51,324 nt of DNA from Thalassotalea profundi (lineage in GTDB: Bacteria; Pseudomonadota; Gammaproteobacteria; Enterobacterales; Alteromonadaceae): contig NZ_BNAH01000003.1 in NCBI RefSeq assembly GCF_014653195.1, positions 249,075 to 300,398 on the forward strand, in the 5' to 3' direction. Shown piece after piece: positions 8,865-17,278 of this stretch. Under the pieces are notes generated by a model. That model did no database searches, was not told where the DNA came from, and was given only the letters and a program-made list of their open reading frames with translations. A program made the translations under genes and the position numbers. Each line of letters begins with the position of its first letter. Within the stretch, counting starts at the first letter, position 1.

Positions 8865-11024
8865 ATGCGAATTAGATTTGGCCTAAGAGCAAAGTTGTTG
8901 TTGCTCTCAAGCGTATTATTTACCGTCCCTTGGTTTGGTTATCAATATGTTTGGGAAATGGAAAAATACCTACGCTTTGGCCAAGAGCAAACTATTTTAG
9001 GTTCGGCGCGAGCCCTAGCCACCGCTTTACATGAGCGCCCGAACTTGTTTAATAATCAAGCGAGTTTTTTACCAAGTGTTGAACAAGGAAAAGACTTTTA
9101 TGGTTATGAATTAAAGCAAGCTATTCAGTTAGATGGCCTACCAAATGATTGGCCCAATTACGATAGTAGAATTCATTTATACAATCAACAAAATAGCTTC
9201 AATCAAGTATTAAATACACAAGATTCAGAGCATAAATTTACCGCAACCATTGCTAAATATGGCAAATATTTATACCTGTTTATTAGTGTGGTAGATAATA
9301 ATGTTATTTTTCGTGCTAAAAATGCCCAAAGTATCGTTAATAATGATCATTTAGAAATCGCTTTAGTCGATCATGAGGGTATATTTAATCGTTACGTTAT
9401 CGCCAATAAACAAGTAGGTTGGCTTGATAGTTATCGTATTACTAATTTGTCGGGTCCATTTCCTGAAGTTGCCAACTTTATTCAAGGTCACTGGTTAACA
9501 ACTCCCCAAGGATACAATATTGAATTACGAGTTCCATTAACTCAGGTTGGCGATCAAATTGCCTTTGCTGTGCATGATGTAGACAGCCCCGGTGGCGAAG
9601 TAATTTCCAGTATTGGTTCTGCTGATCCTAGCCAGAAAGAAACCTTAGGTACTATTGTTGTACCATCCCCCGAAATTGAACGTATTGTAAAAGGTATGAG
9701 CCATACTAATTCTCGTATATGGGTGGTTGATCAACATAAACGTGTGTTAGCAAGTGCTGGTGATTTAACGAAAGCTGGAGGTGTCTGGCAACGTACGCGT
9801 TTACCTGATGAAAATCTAAATACTGAGAATCAAAGCCTCTGGCAAAAGGTTGAACAACAATGGTTAATCCCACTATATTATAAGTTTCTTACCAAACCCC
9901 CAAAAGCCTTTATTGATAATCTATATGATACGCAGAACTTAACGGGACAACATATTGAAACCGCCTTAATTGGTGAACCTTCGTCACAATGGCGCTTAAC
10001 TAAAGATCAGCAAGCCGTGGTTCTGTCTGCCGCCTACCCTATTTTTATTAATCAACAAGTTCATGGCGCGGTTATTGTTGAAGAAACGACTAATGGTATT
10101 AGAACTTTACGAAATAAAGCCTTAGAAAAACTGTTTAGCGCTATTATTGCTATTTTACTGATCAGCGCGGTGGTCTTTTTACTATTTGCGTCACGTATTT
10201 CTAATCGCATTAGTCGCTTAAGAAACCAAGCAGAGCATGCAATAGATGAAAATGGTCGCATTACCGCTAACATTACGGCTTCAACGGCTAATGACGAGAT
10301 AGGCGATCTTTCTCGTAGTTTCTCCCAAGTGGTCAACCGTTTAAGCCAATATAATCAATACCTAGAAGGCATGTCATCTAGATTGTCACACGAATTACGT
10401 ACACCAATCGCGGTTGTTAGAACTTCACTTGAAAACTTATCTTTACATAATATTCCACAACAGAGCCAACAGTATATTGACCGCGCTCAAGGTGGCATTT
10501 CGAGGCTAAATGCGATTTTAACCAGTATGAGTGAAGCAACACGAATAGAGCAAATGCTAATAAGTAGTGAACGGGTGAATTTCGATTTCAATCAAGTATT
10601 AAACGGATGCATTCAAGGCTACCAGCAAGTGTATAACACAATAAATTTCCATTTTAATGCAAGTGATAAAGCTCTCATTATGAATGGTTCACCAGAACAT
10701 ATTGCGCAACTTTTTGATAAGGTTATTGCTAATGCCGCTGAATTTACTACGGACCAACAAATTTTTATTACGACAGAAGATCATGCAAAAGAAATAGTGG
10801 TTCATATTAGCAATAACGGTATGTTATTACCTGAGCAGATGCATGAGCGCTTATTTGATTCTATGGTATCTGTTAGAGAAAATAGTAAAGATACCCAACC
10901 TCACTTAGGTTTAGGTTTATATATCGCCCGCCTAATTTGTCAGTTTCATCAAGGGAAAATTAAAGCCTCGAATCATCATAATCCACAAGGCGTAACTATT
11001 ACTATGAGCTTTCCGAAGGCATAG
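8865..11024 (+). CDS. pdsS: Sensor histidine kinase of the sortase system (PdsS)
   Basis: A 719-aa inner-membrane sensor kinase. One membrane helix lies near residues 9-27, followed by a ~390-residue periplasmic region, a second helix at about 423-444, a HAMP linker, HisKA with phospho-acceptor His509 (SHELRTP), and an ATPase domain with N box (VIANAAEF) and G boxes (ISNNG, LGLGLYIARL). The periplasmic part includes a stretch around residues 85-250 with the pattern IQLDGLPNDW ... YLYLFISVVDN ... LEIALVD ... IELRVPL, resembling a CBM9-like carbohydrate-binding domain. Length and architecture match the kinase of proteobacterial dedicated sortase systems. The sortase and its target are absent from the window. 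Confidence 0.85.
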   Translation: MRIRFGLRAKLLLLSSVLFTVPWFGYQYVWEMEKYLRFGQEQTILGSARALATALHERPNLFNNQASFLPSVEQGKDFYGYELKQAIQLDGLPNDWPNYDSRIHLYNQQNSFNQVLNTQDSEHKFTATIAKYGKYLYLFISVVDNNVIFRAKNAQSIVNNDHLEIALVDHEGIFNRYVIANKQVGWLDSYRITNLSGPFPEVANFIQGHWLTTPQGYNIELRVPLTQVGDQIAFAVHDVDSPGGEVISSIGSADPSQKETLGTIVVPSPEIERIVKGMSHTNSRIWVVDQHKRVLASAGDLTKAGGVWQRTRLPDENLNTENQSLWQKVEQQWLIPLYYKFLTKPPKAFIDNLYDTQNLTGQHIETALIGEPSSQWRLTKDQQAVVLSAAYPIFINQQVHGAVIVEETTNGIRTLRNKALEKLFSAIIAILLISAVVFLLFASRISNRISRLRNQAEHAIDENGRITANITASTANDEIGDLSRSFSQVVNRLSQYNQYLEGMSSRLSHELRTPIAVVRTSLENLSLHNIPQQSQQYIDRAQGGISRLNAILTSMSEATRIEQMLISSERVNFDFNQVLNGCIQGYQQVYNTINFHFNASDKALIMNGSPEHIAQLFDKVIANAAEFTTDQQIFITTEDHAKEIVVHISNNGMLLPEQMHERLFDSMVSVRENSKDTQPHLGLGLYIARLICQFHQGKIKASNHHNPQGVTITMSFPKA

Positions 11025-11054
11025 CTCAAGCTTATAGAAACAGATTATCGTTAA

Positions 11055-11240
11055 TTATTCAAAATCATGATGATCTTTTATCCAAAAATATATTGGAATA
11101 GCAACGAGCAAAAGAACTATAGTGAGAATTATTGATTTACCCAAATCCATTTGCTTTAACTCCCCTATAACAAAGAAAAACCAAATGATAAATAACGTAG
11201 CAGTTACCCACATTGTCCAAAACGCTTTTTTCTTATTCAT
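11055..11240 (-). CDS. Small membrane protein, two helices
   Basis: A 61-aa protein with two predicted membrane helices (FWTMWVTATLFIIWFFFVI and SIILTIVLLLVAIPIYFWI) separated by a short polar loop, ending in DHHDFE. The ATG at 11240 is preferred because AAGGA lies eight bases before it; the ATG at 11249 overlaps that signal. It stands alone between convergent pdsS and upstream queE on the same strand, 57 bases from the queE start side. I do not recognise the family. Confidence 0.55.
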   Translation of the reverse strand: MNKKKAFWTMWVTATLFIIWFFFVIGELKQMDLGKSIILTIVLLLVAIPIYFWIKDHHDFE

Positions 11241-11296
11241 CACCTGCATCCTTCAAGTTGATAGAGTCTGTTAACAGGCTAAAGCATATGTTTAAG

Positions 11297-11971
11297 TTAT
11301 TCAATGCCAATATATTTATGGACTTGTATTGATAATCGCCAGTTATTTTCAATACAGGTTTGAATGGCAAGCTCAGTCGCCCGTTGTTTTTGACTAATAG
11401 GCTGTAAGTAAATAGGTTTATCGGTAATATTATGTTCGCTCAACAATGCTTTTAAGTCGTCCACATGTTGTTCTGTTGCTACAGGGTGTTTTATCTCGTT
11501 AGCGCGTTGCATGGCGCTGTTTAAAATAGCATACCCCCCTTTCATGTTTACTTTAGGGGAAACAGTCACCCAGCAATTTTTACTCGTTTTTATTTCAAAA
11601 GTACCAGAGGTTTCTATTTGACATGAATAACCTAGCGATTCAAAGGTATCGCATAATGGCGTTAAATCAACCATACAAGGCTCTCCGCCAGTAATTACTA
11701 TGTGTCTCGCACTGTAATTTTGTAGCTTAAATAACTTAACCATATCATCAGCACTTAGTTGCGACCAATGTTCAGATTCTTGTTTTTTATTGAGTAGATC
11801 TGTACTTGAAATAACAAGTGAGGGATCTATTTCCCATGTATGTTTAGTATCGCACCATGAGCAACCAACAGGACAGCCTTGTAGACGAATAAAAATTGAA
11901 GGTTGTCCGGTAAAGGCCCCCTCACCTTGAATGGTTTGAAATAACTCATTAATTTTATACTTAACTGTCAT
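11297..11971 (-). CDS. queE: 7-carboxy-7-deazaguanine synthase QueE
   Basis: Radical-SAM enzyme that converts 6-carboxy-tetrahydropterin to 7-carboxy-7-deazaguanine in the queuosine precursor pathway. The 4Fe-4S cysteines are Cys33, Cys37 and Cys40 in GCPVGCSWCD, the CX3CX2C spacing used by QueE. ITGGEPC is the SAM-binding GGE motif. The N-terminal FQTIQGEGAFTGQPSIFIRLQGC is the family signature. 224 aa matches gammaproteobacterial QueE. It diverges from queC with an 80-base spacer. Confidence 0.95.
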   Translation of the reverse strand: MTVKYKINELFQTIQGEGAFTGQPSIFIRLQGCPVGCSWCDTKHTWEIDPSLVISSTDLLNKKQESEHWSQLSADDMVKLFKLQNYSARHIVITGGEPCMVDLTPLCDTFESLGYSCQIETSGTFEIKTSKNCWVTVSPKVNMKGGYAILNSAMQRANEIKHPVATEQHVDDLKALLSEHNITDKPIYLQPISQKQRATELAIQTCIENNWRLSIQVHKYIGIE

Positions 11972-12051
11972 AATTGAATGCTTTGCTTTATTGCCTGGGT
12001 AATTTAACGTAAAATGCGCGCGTTATTTATTATACCTAAGAGAGCCTACAA

Positions 12052-12708
12052 ATGACTAACAAAGTTGTTGTTATTTTTTCTGGTGGCATGGATTCATTTA
12101 CCGTGCTCAACCGTGCATTAAAAGACGGTAAAGAAGTGTTCGCACTTTCATTTGACTACGGCCAACGCCATGTAAAAGAATTAAAATGTGCGAGTAAAGT
12201 CTGTGAACAACTCAATGTTAATCATAAAGTAATTGATATATCAGCAATCAATCAACTGTTAGCCGGCTCATCGTTGACCGACGATATAGACATTCCTGAA
12301 GGCCATTATGAAGCTGAAAACATGAAGTCAACCATAGTGCCTAATCGTAACATGATCCTTATTTCCTTAGCGGTAGCTTATGCGGTTTCGGTGGGTGCTA
12401 CTCAAGTATATTACGGCGCGCATTCTGGTGATCATGCAATTTATCCTGATTGCCGACCTGAATTTGTTGAAAAAATGAATGATGTTTGCCAAATAGCTAA
12501 CTATGAAGCAGTAGAGATTTTCAGCCCATACTTAAATGTTTCTAAAACCGCTATTTTAACCGATGGTTTAGCCATGAATTTAGACTACAGCAATACTTGG
12601 ACATGTTATAACGGTCGAGAAAAAGCCTGTGGAAAATGTGGTGCTTGTGAAGAACGTTTGGAAGCATTTAGAGACAATAACGCCGTTGACCCGATTGAAT
12701 ACGAATAA
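12052..12708 (+). CDS. queC: 7-cyano-7-deazaguanine (preQ0) synthase QueC
   Basis: ATP-dependent enzyme that turns 7-carboxy-7-deazaguanine into preQ0, the step after QueE. The PP-loop SGGMDS is at residues 10-15 and the zinc-binding cysteines are Cys185, Cys193, Cys196 and Cys199 (CGKCGAC). 218 aa is normal. AAGAGAG precedes the ATG by about eight bases. It is divergent from queE, so both enzymes can be controlled from one short region. I looked for a preQ1 riboswitch in the 80-base spacer and saw none. Confidence 0.95.
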   Translation: MTNKVVVIFSGGMDSFTVLNRALKDGKEVFALSFDYGQRHVKELKCASKVCEQLNVNHKVIDISAINQLLAGSSLTDDIDIPEGHYEAENMKSTIVPNRNMILISLAVAYAVSVGATQVYYGAHSGDHAIYPDCRPEFVEKMNDVCQIANYEAVEIFSPYLNVSKTAILTDGLAMNLDYSNTWTCYNGREKACGKCGACEERLEAFRDNNAVDPIEYE

Positions 12709-12710
12709 AC

Positions 12711-12760
12711 CGACTGTTAACTGTAAGTCGATATTTATGCCGACAAACAGTTAACCGTCG
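12711..12760. terminator. Inverted repeat between convergent queC and lysC
   Basis: CGACTGTTAACTG (12711-12723) pairs with CAGTTAACCGTCG (12748-12760) with one mismatch, and the loop carries a further 4-bp stem (GTCG 12727-12730 with CGAC 12741-12744). It starts two bases after the queC stop. There is no long T-tract, so it may be a terminator or an mRNA end-protecting structure. Confidence 0.45.
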
Positions 12761-12802
12761 ATTATTATCCTTATCGGTAATTGCGCCTGCATTACTCTAC
12801 TA

Positions 12803-12818
12803 CCGCCATCCCTGGCGG
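12803..12818. repeat. Short GC-rich palindrome, possible dispersed repeat
   Basis: CCGCCA (12803-12808), TCCC, TGGCGG (12813-12818) forms a strong hairpin in an otherwise AT-rich region between queC and lysC. Its GC content stands out from its surroundings, as in REP-like elements. Only one copy is in the window, so the repeat nature is a guess. Confidence 0.3.
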
Positions 12819-12853
12819 CAAAGGCCAATCGACAAAATAGAATAGATGCCCAA

Positions 12854-14200
12854 TTAAGCAAACAAAGCGCTATGTAGCTTCTCAACCGTTTGGTTTGCTT
12901 GATGTTCATCAACCAAGAAACATAAGTTGTGTTCACTCGCGCCATGACAAATCATCCGTACATTAATCCCATCAATTGTGTCGAAAATACGACTTCCAAC
13001 GCCATTAGTTTTCTGCATTTTATTGCCAATTACAGCAACTAACGATAGGCCATGCTCTACTGTTACTTCACAAAGTTGCTCTAATTCTTGAACTACTGTT
13101 GAATTAAGTAATGCCTGTGTTGAGCCTGTCGGGTTATCAAACGTCATCGCGACACTTATTTCACTAGTGGTAATCAAGTCAACACTAAGTTCATGCTTAG
13201 CTAATACATTAAATACCTTTGCTAAAAAACCACTTGCATGTAACATTGCTGGGCTTTTAACCGTCACTAAGGTTTGTTCTCGCCTAAGCGCAATAGAGCG
13301 GTAGGTTGGTGCTGAATCAACTTTTTGTTGAATTTTAGTCCCTCCTTTATCTGGCTCTTTACTTGAGCCAACAAATACAGGAATGTTATGACGCATGGCA
13401 GGTATTAAAGTTGCTGGATGTAAAATTTTAGCTCCGAAAGTTGCCATTTCAGCAGCTTCTCCAAAACTAATTTCTTTAATAGAACGCGCTTGATCTGTAA
13501 TTCTTGGATCGGTAGTAAAAATACCAACAACATCCGTCCAAATAGCTAAATCGTCGGCATCAAGTGCTTCAGCAAGTAACGCGGCACTGTAGTCTGAACC
13601 TCCACGCCCCAATGTTGTCGTGTATTGATCTTCATCTTGACCGATAAAGCCCTGAGTAACAATAACTTGTTTTGTTAATAAAGGCGCAAGTTGTTGTTGA
13701 CAGTTTTGATGTAACTCAACCGTATTCACAACAGCTTTACCATATAAACTATTGGTTTTCATCACATTACGTACATCAAAGTAATGTCCATCAACTCCAA
13801 TCGATTGCAAAACTTGCGCAAAAATTCGTGAGCTCATTTGCTCACCAAAAGATAAAATAGCATCAGCTATTCGACTACATGCACTTGTTGATTGCACTTG
13901 CGCATAAGTAGTTAATTCATCCAGTAAATTATTGATACTATGATTAAGTTCATCTTTACAGTTTAGGTGTTGGGTGATGTTAAACTGAATTTTTCTGATC
14001 GCTTCAATTATTTCAGCTTGCTCTGGTAGAGCAACTTTACTTTGAGTTAAACGCACTAATAAATTAGTTACGCCTGCACTGGCAGAAACAACAACTAAAC
14101 GATTACTTGGATCATTTTTTATAATACTCGCGCAGCGTAACATCGCTTGATGATCTGCAACACTAGTACCGCCAAACTTGGCAACGGTTAATTTTGACAT
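12854..14200 (-). CDS. lysC: Lysine-sensitive aspartokinase III
   Basis: Phosphorylates aspartate, the first step toward lysine, threonine and methionine. The N-terminal KFGGTSVA motif (residues 8-15) is the kinase signature; TTLGRGGSDYSAALLAEAL and TTDPRI follow. The C-terminal third carries two ACT domains (LVTVKSPAMLHASGFLAKVF; VAVIGNKM), the usual site of lysine feedback. 448 aa fits the monofunctional class III enzyme; there is no homoserine dehydrogenase part. GGGAGA at 14209-14214 precedes the ATG by eight bases. The 300-base leader contains a lysine riboswitch, so expression should fall when lysine is plentiful. Confidence 0.95.
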   Translation of the reverse strand: MSKLTVAKFGGTSVADHQAMLRCASIIKNDPSNRLVVVSASAGVTNLLVRLTQSKVALPEQAEIIEAIRKIQFNITQHLNCKDELNHSINNLLDELTTYAQVQSTSACSRIADAILSFGEQMSSRIFAQVLQSIGVDGHYFDVRNVMKTNSLYGKAVVNTVELHQNCQQQLAPLLTKQVIVTQGFIGQDEDQYTTTLGRGGSDYSAALLAEALDADDLAIWTDVVGIFTTDPRITDQARSIKEISFGEAAEMATFGAKILHPATLIPAMRHNIPVFVGSSKEPDKGGTKIQQKVDSAPTYRSIALRREQTLVTVKSPAMLHASGFLAKVFNVLAKHELSVDLITTSEISVAMTFDNPTGSTQALLNSTVVQELEQLCEVTVEHGLSLVAVIGNKMQKTNGVGSRIFDTIDGINVRMICHGASEHNLCFLVDEHQANQTVEKLHSALFA

Positions 14201-14310
14201 GGATAAAGTCTCCCTAAGCTAAAATAATTCATGAATTCTAGCGATTAAACTACAAGGAAGAGCATGACTGAGTGGAAAGGTATACGCTAAGGTACGAACT
14301 TGTCTTTTCA

Positions 14311-14503
14311 GCCAGAAGCTCTCCACCCTATTCTACTTAAGTCAATTAAGTAGAGGTGACAATCCTAAGGATTCAACCTTAGTGACCGAACAATAAGTAC
14401 TCCACCTGTACTATTATCCTCGGCGTTAGTCCCCCTCATTATCAGTCATTGGAATTGTGGTTCCTCACGATAACTACCTGGCCAACGCACCTCTTCTGGT
14501 GCT
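14311..14503 (-). ncRNA. Lysine riboswitch (L box) upstream of lysC
   Basis: On the minus strand the leader carries the lysine aptamer pieces in order: P1 strand CCAGAAG (14499-14493) followed by AGGTGCGTTG, then GGGGGACTAACGCCGAGG, then GGTTGAATCC, and the closing P1 strand CTTCTGG (14318-14312). This closely matches the E. coli lysC aptamer (CCAGAAGAGGCGCG, CGCCGAGG, GCTGAATCC, CTTCTGG). About 110 bases lie between it and the lysC ATG. There is no obvious terminator there, but TCTTCC (minus strand of 14256-14261) can pair with the lysC GGGAGA ribosome-binding site, which would suit translational control. That pairing is my inference. Confidence 0.93.
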
Positions 14504-14732
14504 TAACATGGTTATAATTTAGTCATTTTTTTACTAAATTAATGCCACTTAGAAACAGTATATTTGAGTATTTGTTCTAATGATAAGCACGGCTATTAAG
14601 CCTGAAAATTTAGCTAATATCAATAGACTTTTAGATGGCTGGTTATAATTAATTTTTAGTCGTAATTAATAAAGGGCATAAACATACAAAAAGCCATGTA
14701 AATTACTTTTGTTATTGAAAATTTTTATAGCT

Positions 14733-14777
14733 AAAAAAAATACACTTTCACCGTTTAAATTGGGTAAAAGTGTATTT
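14733..14777 (-). terminator. Terminator of the secreted-protein gene
   Basis: AAATACACTTT (14738-14748) and AAAGTGTATTT (14767-14777) form an 11-bp stem with additional inner pairs (ACC with GGT). On the minus strand it is followed by a run of eight T. It is 30 bases past the stop of the gene ending at 14807. The stretch 14511-14732 holds the presumed lysC promoter (a TATAAC-like -10 just above 14511) and nothing else I can name. Confidence 0.8.
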
Positions 14778-14806
14778 AATTTATCTACGTATTTAAAAAT
14801 TAAAGA

Positions 14807-16270
14807 CTAAAAGTTAAAAGCTTTACATGTTCCCATTATTCTCATTGATAGAAACGGACTTCGTTTTATACTTTCTTTAAATAGTTCTGGAGAAAAAGAG
14901 GTTTGGTGAATGCCTGGCATTACAGTCATCATTATATCTGCAACACATTTACACTTTCTTTCATCATAATCAAACTTTCCATTATAATAACTTACACATT
15001 CTTTAACAAAGTTAGGCTCCCCTGCTTTAGACTTTGTTGCTTGCTCTAAAATATAAGGAACATTATTTAACATTTTTTCCCCACGAGCATTACAACCAAT
15101 AGCTTCACCCGCTTTAACCCCCGCATTCATCACACCACCACTTTTAAGTGGATCCATGGCTGCATCGTCTAACGAACCACTATAATTTGTTATTCCCCCT
15201 GTATATGTTTGATTCATTTTAAAGTTGTAAATCTTAGTTCTATTTTCTGGGTAAATTGATACATTTTTACAACCATCAATAAAGTATTGTACAAAGCCAA
15301 ATAAAAACTGTTGATCACGAGTTGATAAATCATAAGAACAGCGCTTTTCTAGAGCATTTAATAAACTATTGTTACCACTCCCTGTTTGACATCCACTTAA
15401 ATCTGTACTGTTATTTGAAACCTTTGTTTCGGTAGCCTTATTTGTTCTTGCAGGTTCGGGCGTTACCGAGGGTTGTTGAATAGGTGAAGCTTTTTTTAGT
15501 GCTAACGTTTTGAACTCTTTAATTCTATCTTCAAAATATTTTTGTCCTTTAGGAACCCATAATCTATCTGAAAGCATACGCATAGGTTCACAACCTTTAC
15601 ATGTTGCACTCCCTGAGAGCGGCGCTCTAGATACATATTTTTTAACCGCCAGCTCAAGCGCTTCTTGTGTTTCTTGTTTATCATATATTTCTTTGAGCTT
15701 TGGAAATAAGTCTTCATAACAAAACCTATGTAGGTAAACCGGATCGAACAACTCATCTAATCCATACTTACCATACTCTCTCCATTGCCCAGTAACAAAC
15801 CAAGTATTGTCCTCTTTAAATCGCTGTAAATAAGATAAGTCACATGTCAAATTTAGTGCATCTTTTAAAGCTAATTGCCGTCCATACATGCTTATAGGCT
15901 CTACAGCTTGTTCCCAAGCTTTCTTATCTGACTCTTCTTTTACTTCAATATGCTCATCCATTGATTTTCTTAACTGCGCTAAAGTGTAAGGAGAAGCCGA
16001 CGCACTTTTATGTAATATGTCATATTCGGGCGTTGCTTTAATCAACTTTATAGCGTCTTCAAAACTATACGTCGAAGTCGCTTTACCTGATTTAAGTTTC
16101 ATCCACAGATTAAAAGTATCCATTGGGTTATGTTTCTTTTTAAGGTCGCTAGCCACTTTAAGAGAAAAAGCCTCGCTTGATTCTTCAGCAAATATTGAAG
16201 CACTAAAAATTCCTAAAAAAACTAATAAACTTAGAAAGATCACTTTAAAATCATTCTTTCGTTCTATCAT
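14807..16270 (-). CDS. Secreted protein of unknown function, Cys-rich C-terminus
   Basis: An exported protein of about 487 aa: MIERKNDFKVIFLSLLVFLG begins the signal peptide, with likely cleavage after SIFA. No known domain was recognised. A Pro/Thr-rich linker (SPIQQPSVTPEPARTNKATE, about residues 260-285) divides a helical, charged N-terminal half from a C-terminal half with many cysteines, including CNARGEK, KECVSYYNG and KCKCVAD. Paired cysteines suggest disulfides in the periplasm or outside. The ATG at 16270 (with GGAA eight bases upstream) gives a better signal peptide than the ATG at 16282. Stands alone with its own terminator. Function unknown. Confidence 0.6.
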   Translation of the reverse strand: MIERKNDFKVIFLSLLVFLGIFSASIFAEESSEAFSLKVASDLKKKHNPMDTFNLWMKLKSGKATSTYSFEDAIKLIKATPEYDILHKSASASPYTLAQLRKSMDEHIEVKEESDKKAWEQAVEPISMYGRQLALKDALNLTCDLSYLQRFKEDNTWFVTGQWREYGKYGLDELFDPVYLHRFCYEDLFPKLKEIYDKQETQEALELAVKKYVSRAPLSGSATCKGCEPMRMLSDRLWVPKGQKYFEDRIKEFKTLALKKASPIQQPSVTPEPARTNKATETKVSNNSTDLSGCQTGSGNNSLLNALEKRCSYDLSTRDQQFLFGFVQYFIDGCKNVSIYPENRTKIYNFKMNQTYTGGITNYSGSLDDAAMDPLKSGGVMNAGVKAGEAIGCNARGEKMLNNVPYILEQATKSKAGEPNFVKECVSYYNGKFDYDERKCKCVADIMMTVMPGIHQTSFSPELFKESIKRSPFLSMRIMGTCKAFNF

Positions 16271-16492
16271 TTTACATTCCATTAATTTGTTATTATTGTA
16301 TTTATTTTATACACCAAGAACACTAACTACACAATTTAAGAGTGAATATCTTACGATTAGTAAAAGAAATATATTGTTTCATTATGAATAGATAATATGT
16401 CTAATACTTTTATAAAATTCATTATAATAGGCCTAGCTTATTATTAAGCCACTTTATTAAATTTAAAATTCACTCATATTAATTAGAGACTT

Positions 16493-17254
16493 ATGGACTT
16501 ATTCTTCTTAAAAAAAGTAGTAACAGCTATGATAATGCCACTTTCTGTTGCTCTATTATTATTATTGGTTGCACTTATTTTATTTCGGAAAAAACCTGCT
16601 ATGAGTTTTAAGTGTTTAATTGCCGGTTTTATACTGCTATTAACCATCTCATTATCACCAATTTCAGATCGGATAATGAGACCAATAGAAACACAATACT
16701 CAGCATTTACACATTCAAAAGCACCTGTCGATTACATTATAATTTTAGGCTGTGGCCATAGAACAGATAATACAATGCCAATAACATCACAATTAAAAGC
16801 TTGTTCATTAGAGCGATTAATTGAAGGTATACGTATATTAAATATTCATCCAGAAGCAACGCTAATTACCTCAGGAGCTGCTCATGATGATGTGGTTGCT
16901 AATGCCGAAAAAGTGAAACAAGCTGCCTTATTACTGGGTGTGAATAATTCGAAAATATTAGTTGAGCCTTTTGCTAAGGATACAGAGGAAGAAGCTGAAC
17001 TCATTGCCCCTAGAGTAAAAGGTAAAAACGTTGTGCTAGTGACCAATGCAGATCATATGCCTAGAGCAATGTCTTATTTTAACCAACAAGGTGTTAATGC
17101 GATTGCTGCACCTGCTAGTCCTTGGGTTAAAGGTTTCCATGATGAAAAAGGCTGGGGATATTATGTGCCTAACACGAAAAGTTTAGCGCAAACAACCCGC
17201 GCATGGTATGAATATGTTGGTCAATTAGTTCAGTGGCTAAAAACGTTGTTTTAA
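16493..17254 (+). CDS. elyC: ElyC-like DUF218 envelope protein
   Basis: Inner-membrane protein with two N-terminal helices (about residues 13-31 and 37-55) and a periplasmic DUF218 domain (YdcF/SanA family). It aligns with E. coli ElyC over its length: LKKVVTAMIMPL near the start, ISDRIMRPIETQYSAF, VDYIIILGCGH, KDTEEEA, VTNADHMPRAM and a C-terminal QWLK. ElyC is required for peptidoglycan and lipid-carrier homeostasis at low temperature in E. coli, which would suit a psychrophilic host. 253 aa is normal. TTAGAG precedes the ATG. Monocistronic, convergent with the Nif3-like gene. Confidence 0.85.
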   Translation: MDLFFLKKVVTAMIMPLSVALLLLLVALILFRKKPAMSFKCLIAGFILLLTISLSPISDRIMRPIETQYSAFTHSKAPVDYIIILGCGHRTDNTMPITSQLKACSLERLIEGIRILNIHPEATLITSGAAHDDVVANAEKVKQAALLLGVNNSKILVEPFAKDTEEEAELIAPRVKGKNVVLVTNADHMPRAMSYFNQQGVNAIAAPASPWVKGFHDEKGWGYYVPNTKSLAQTTRAWYEYVGQLVQWLKTLF

Positions 17255-17278
17255 CCACTATTACTTTTGAAGCTAGCT

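Noticed and set aside
11972..12051. preQ1 riboswitch between queE and queC
   Set aside because: No preQ1-I or preQ1-II signature could be found in the 80-base spacer; it looks like ordinary divergent promoters.
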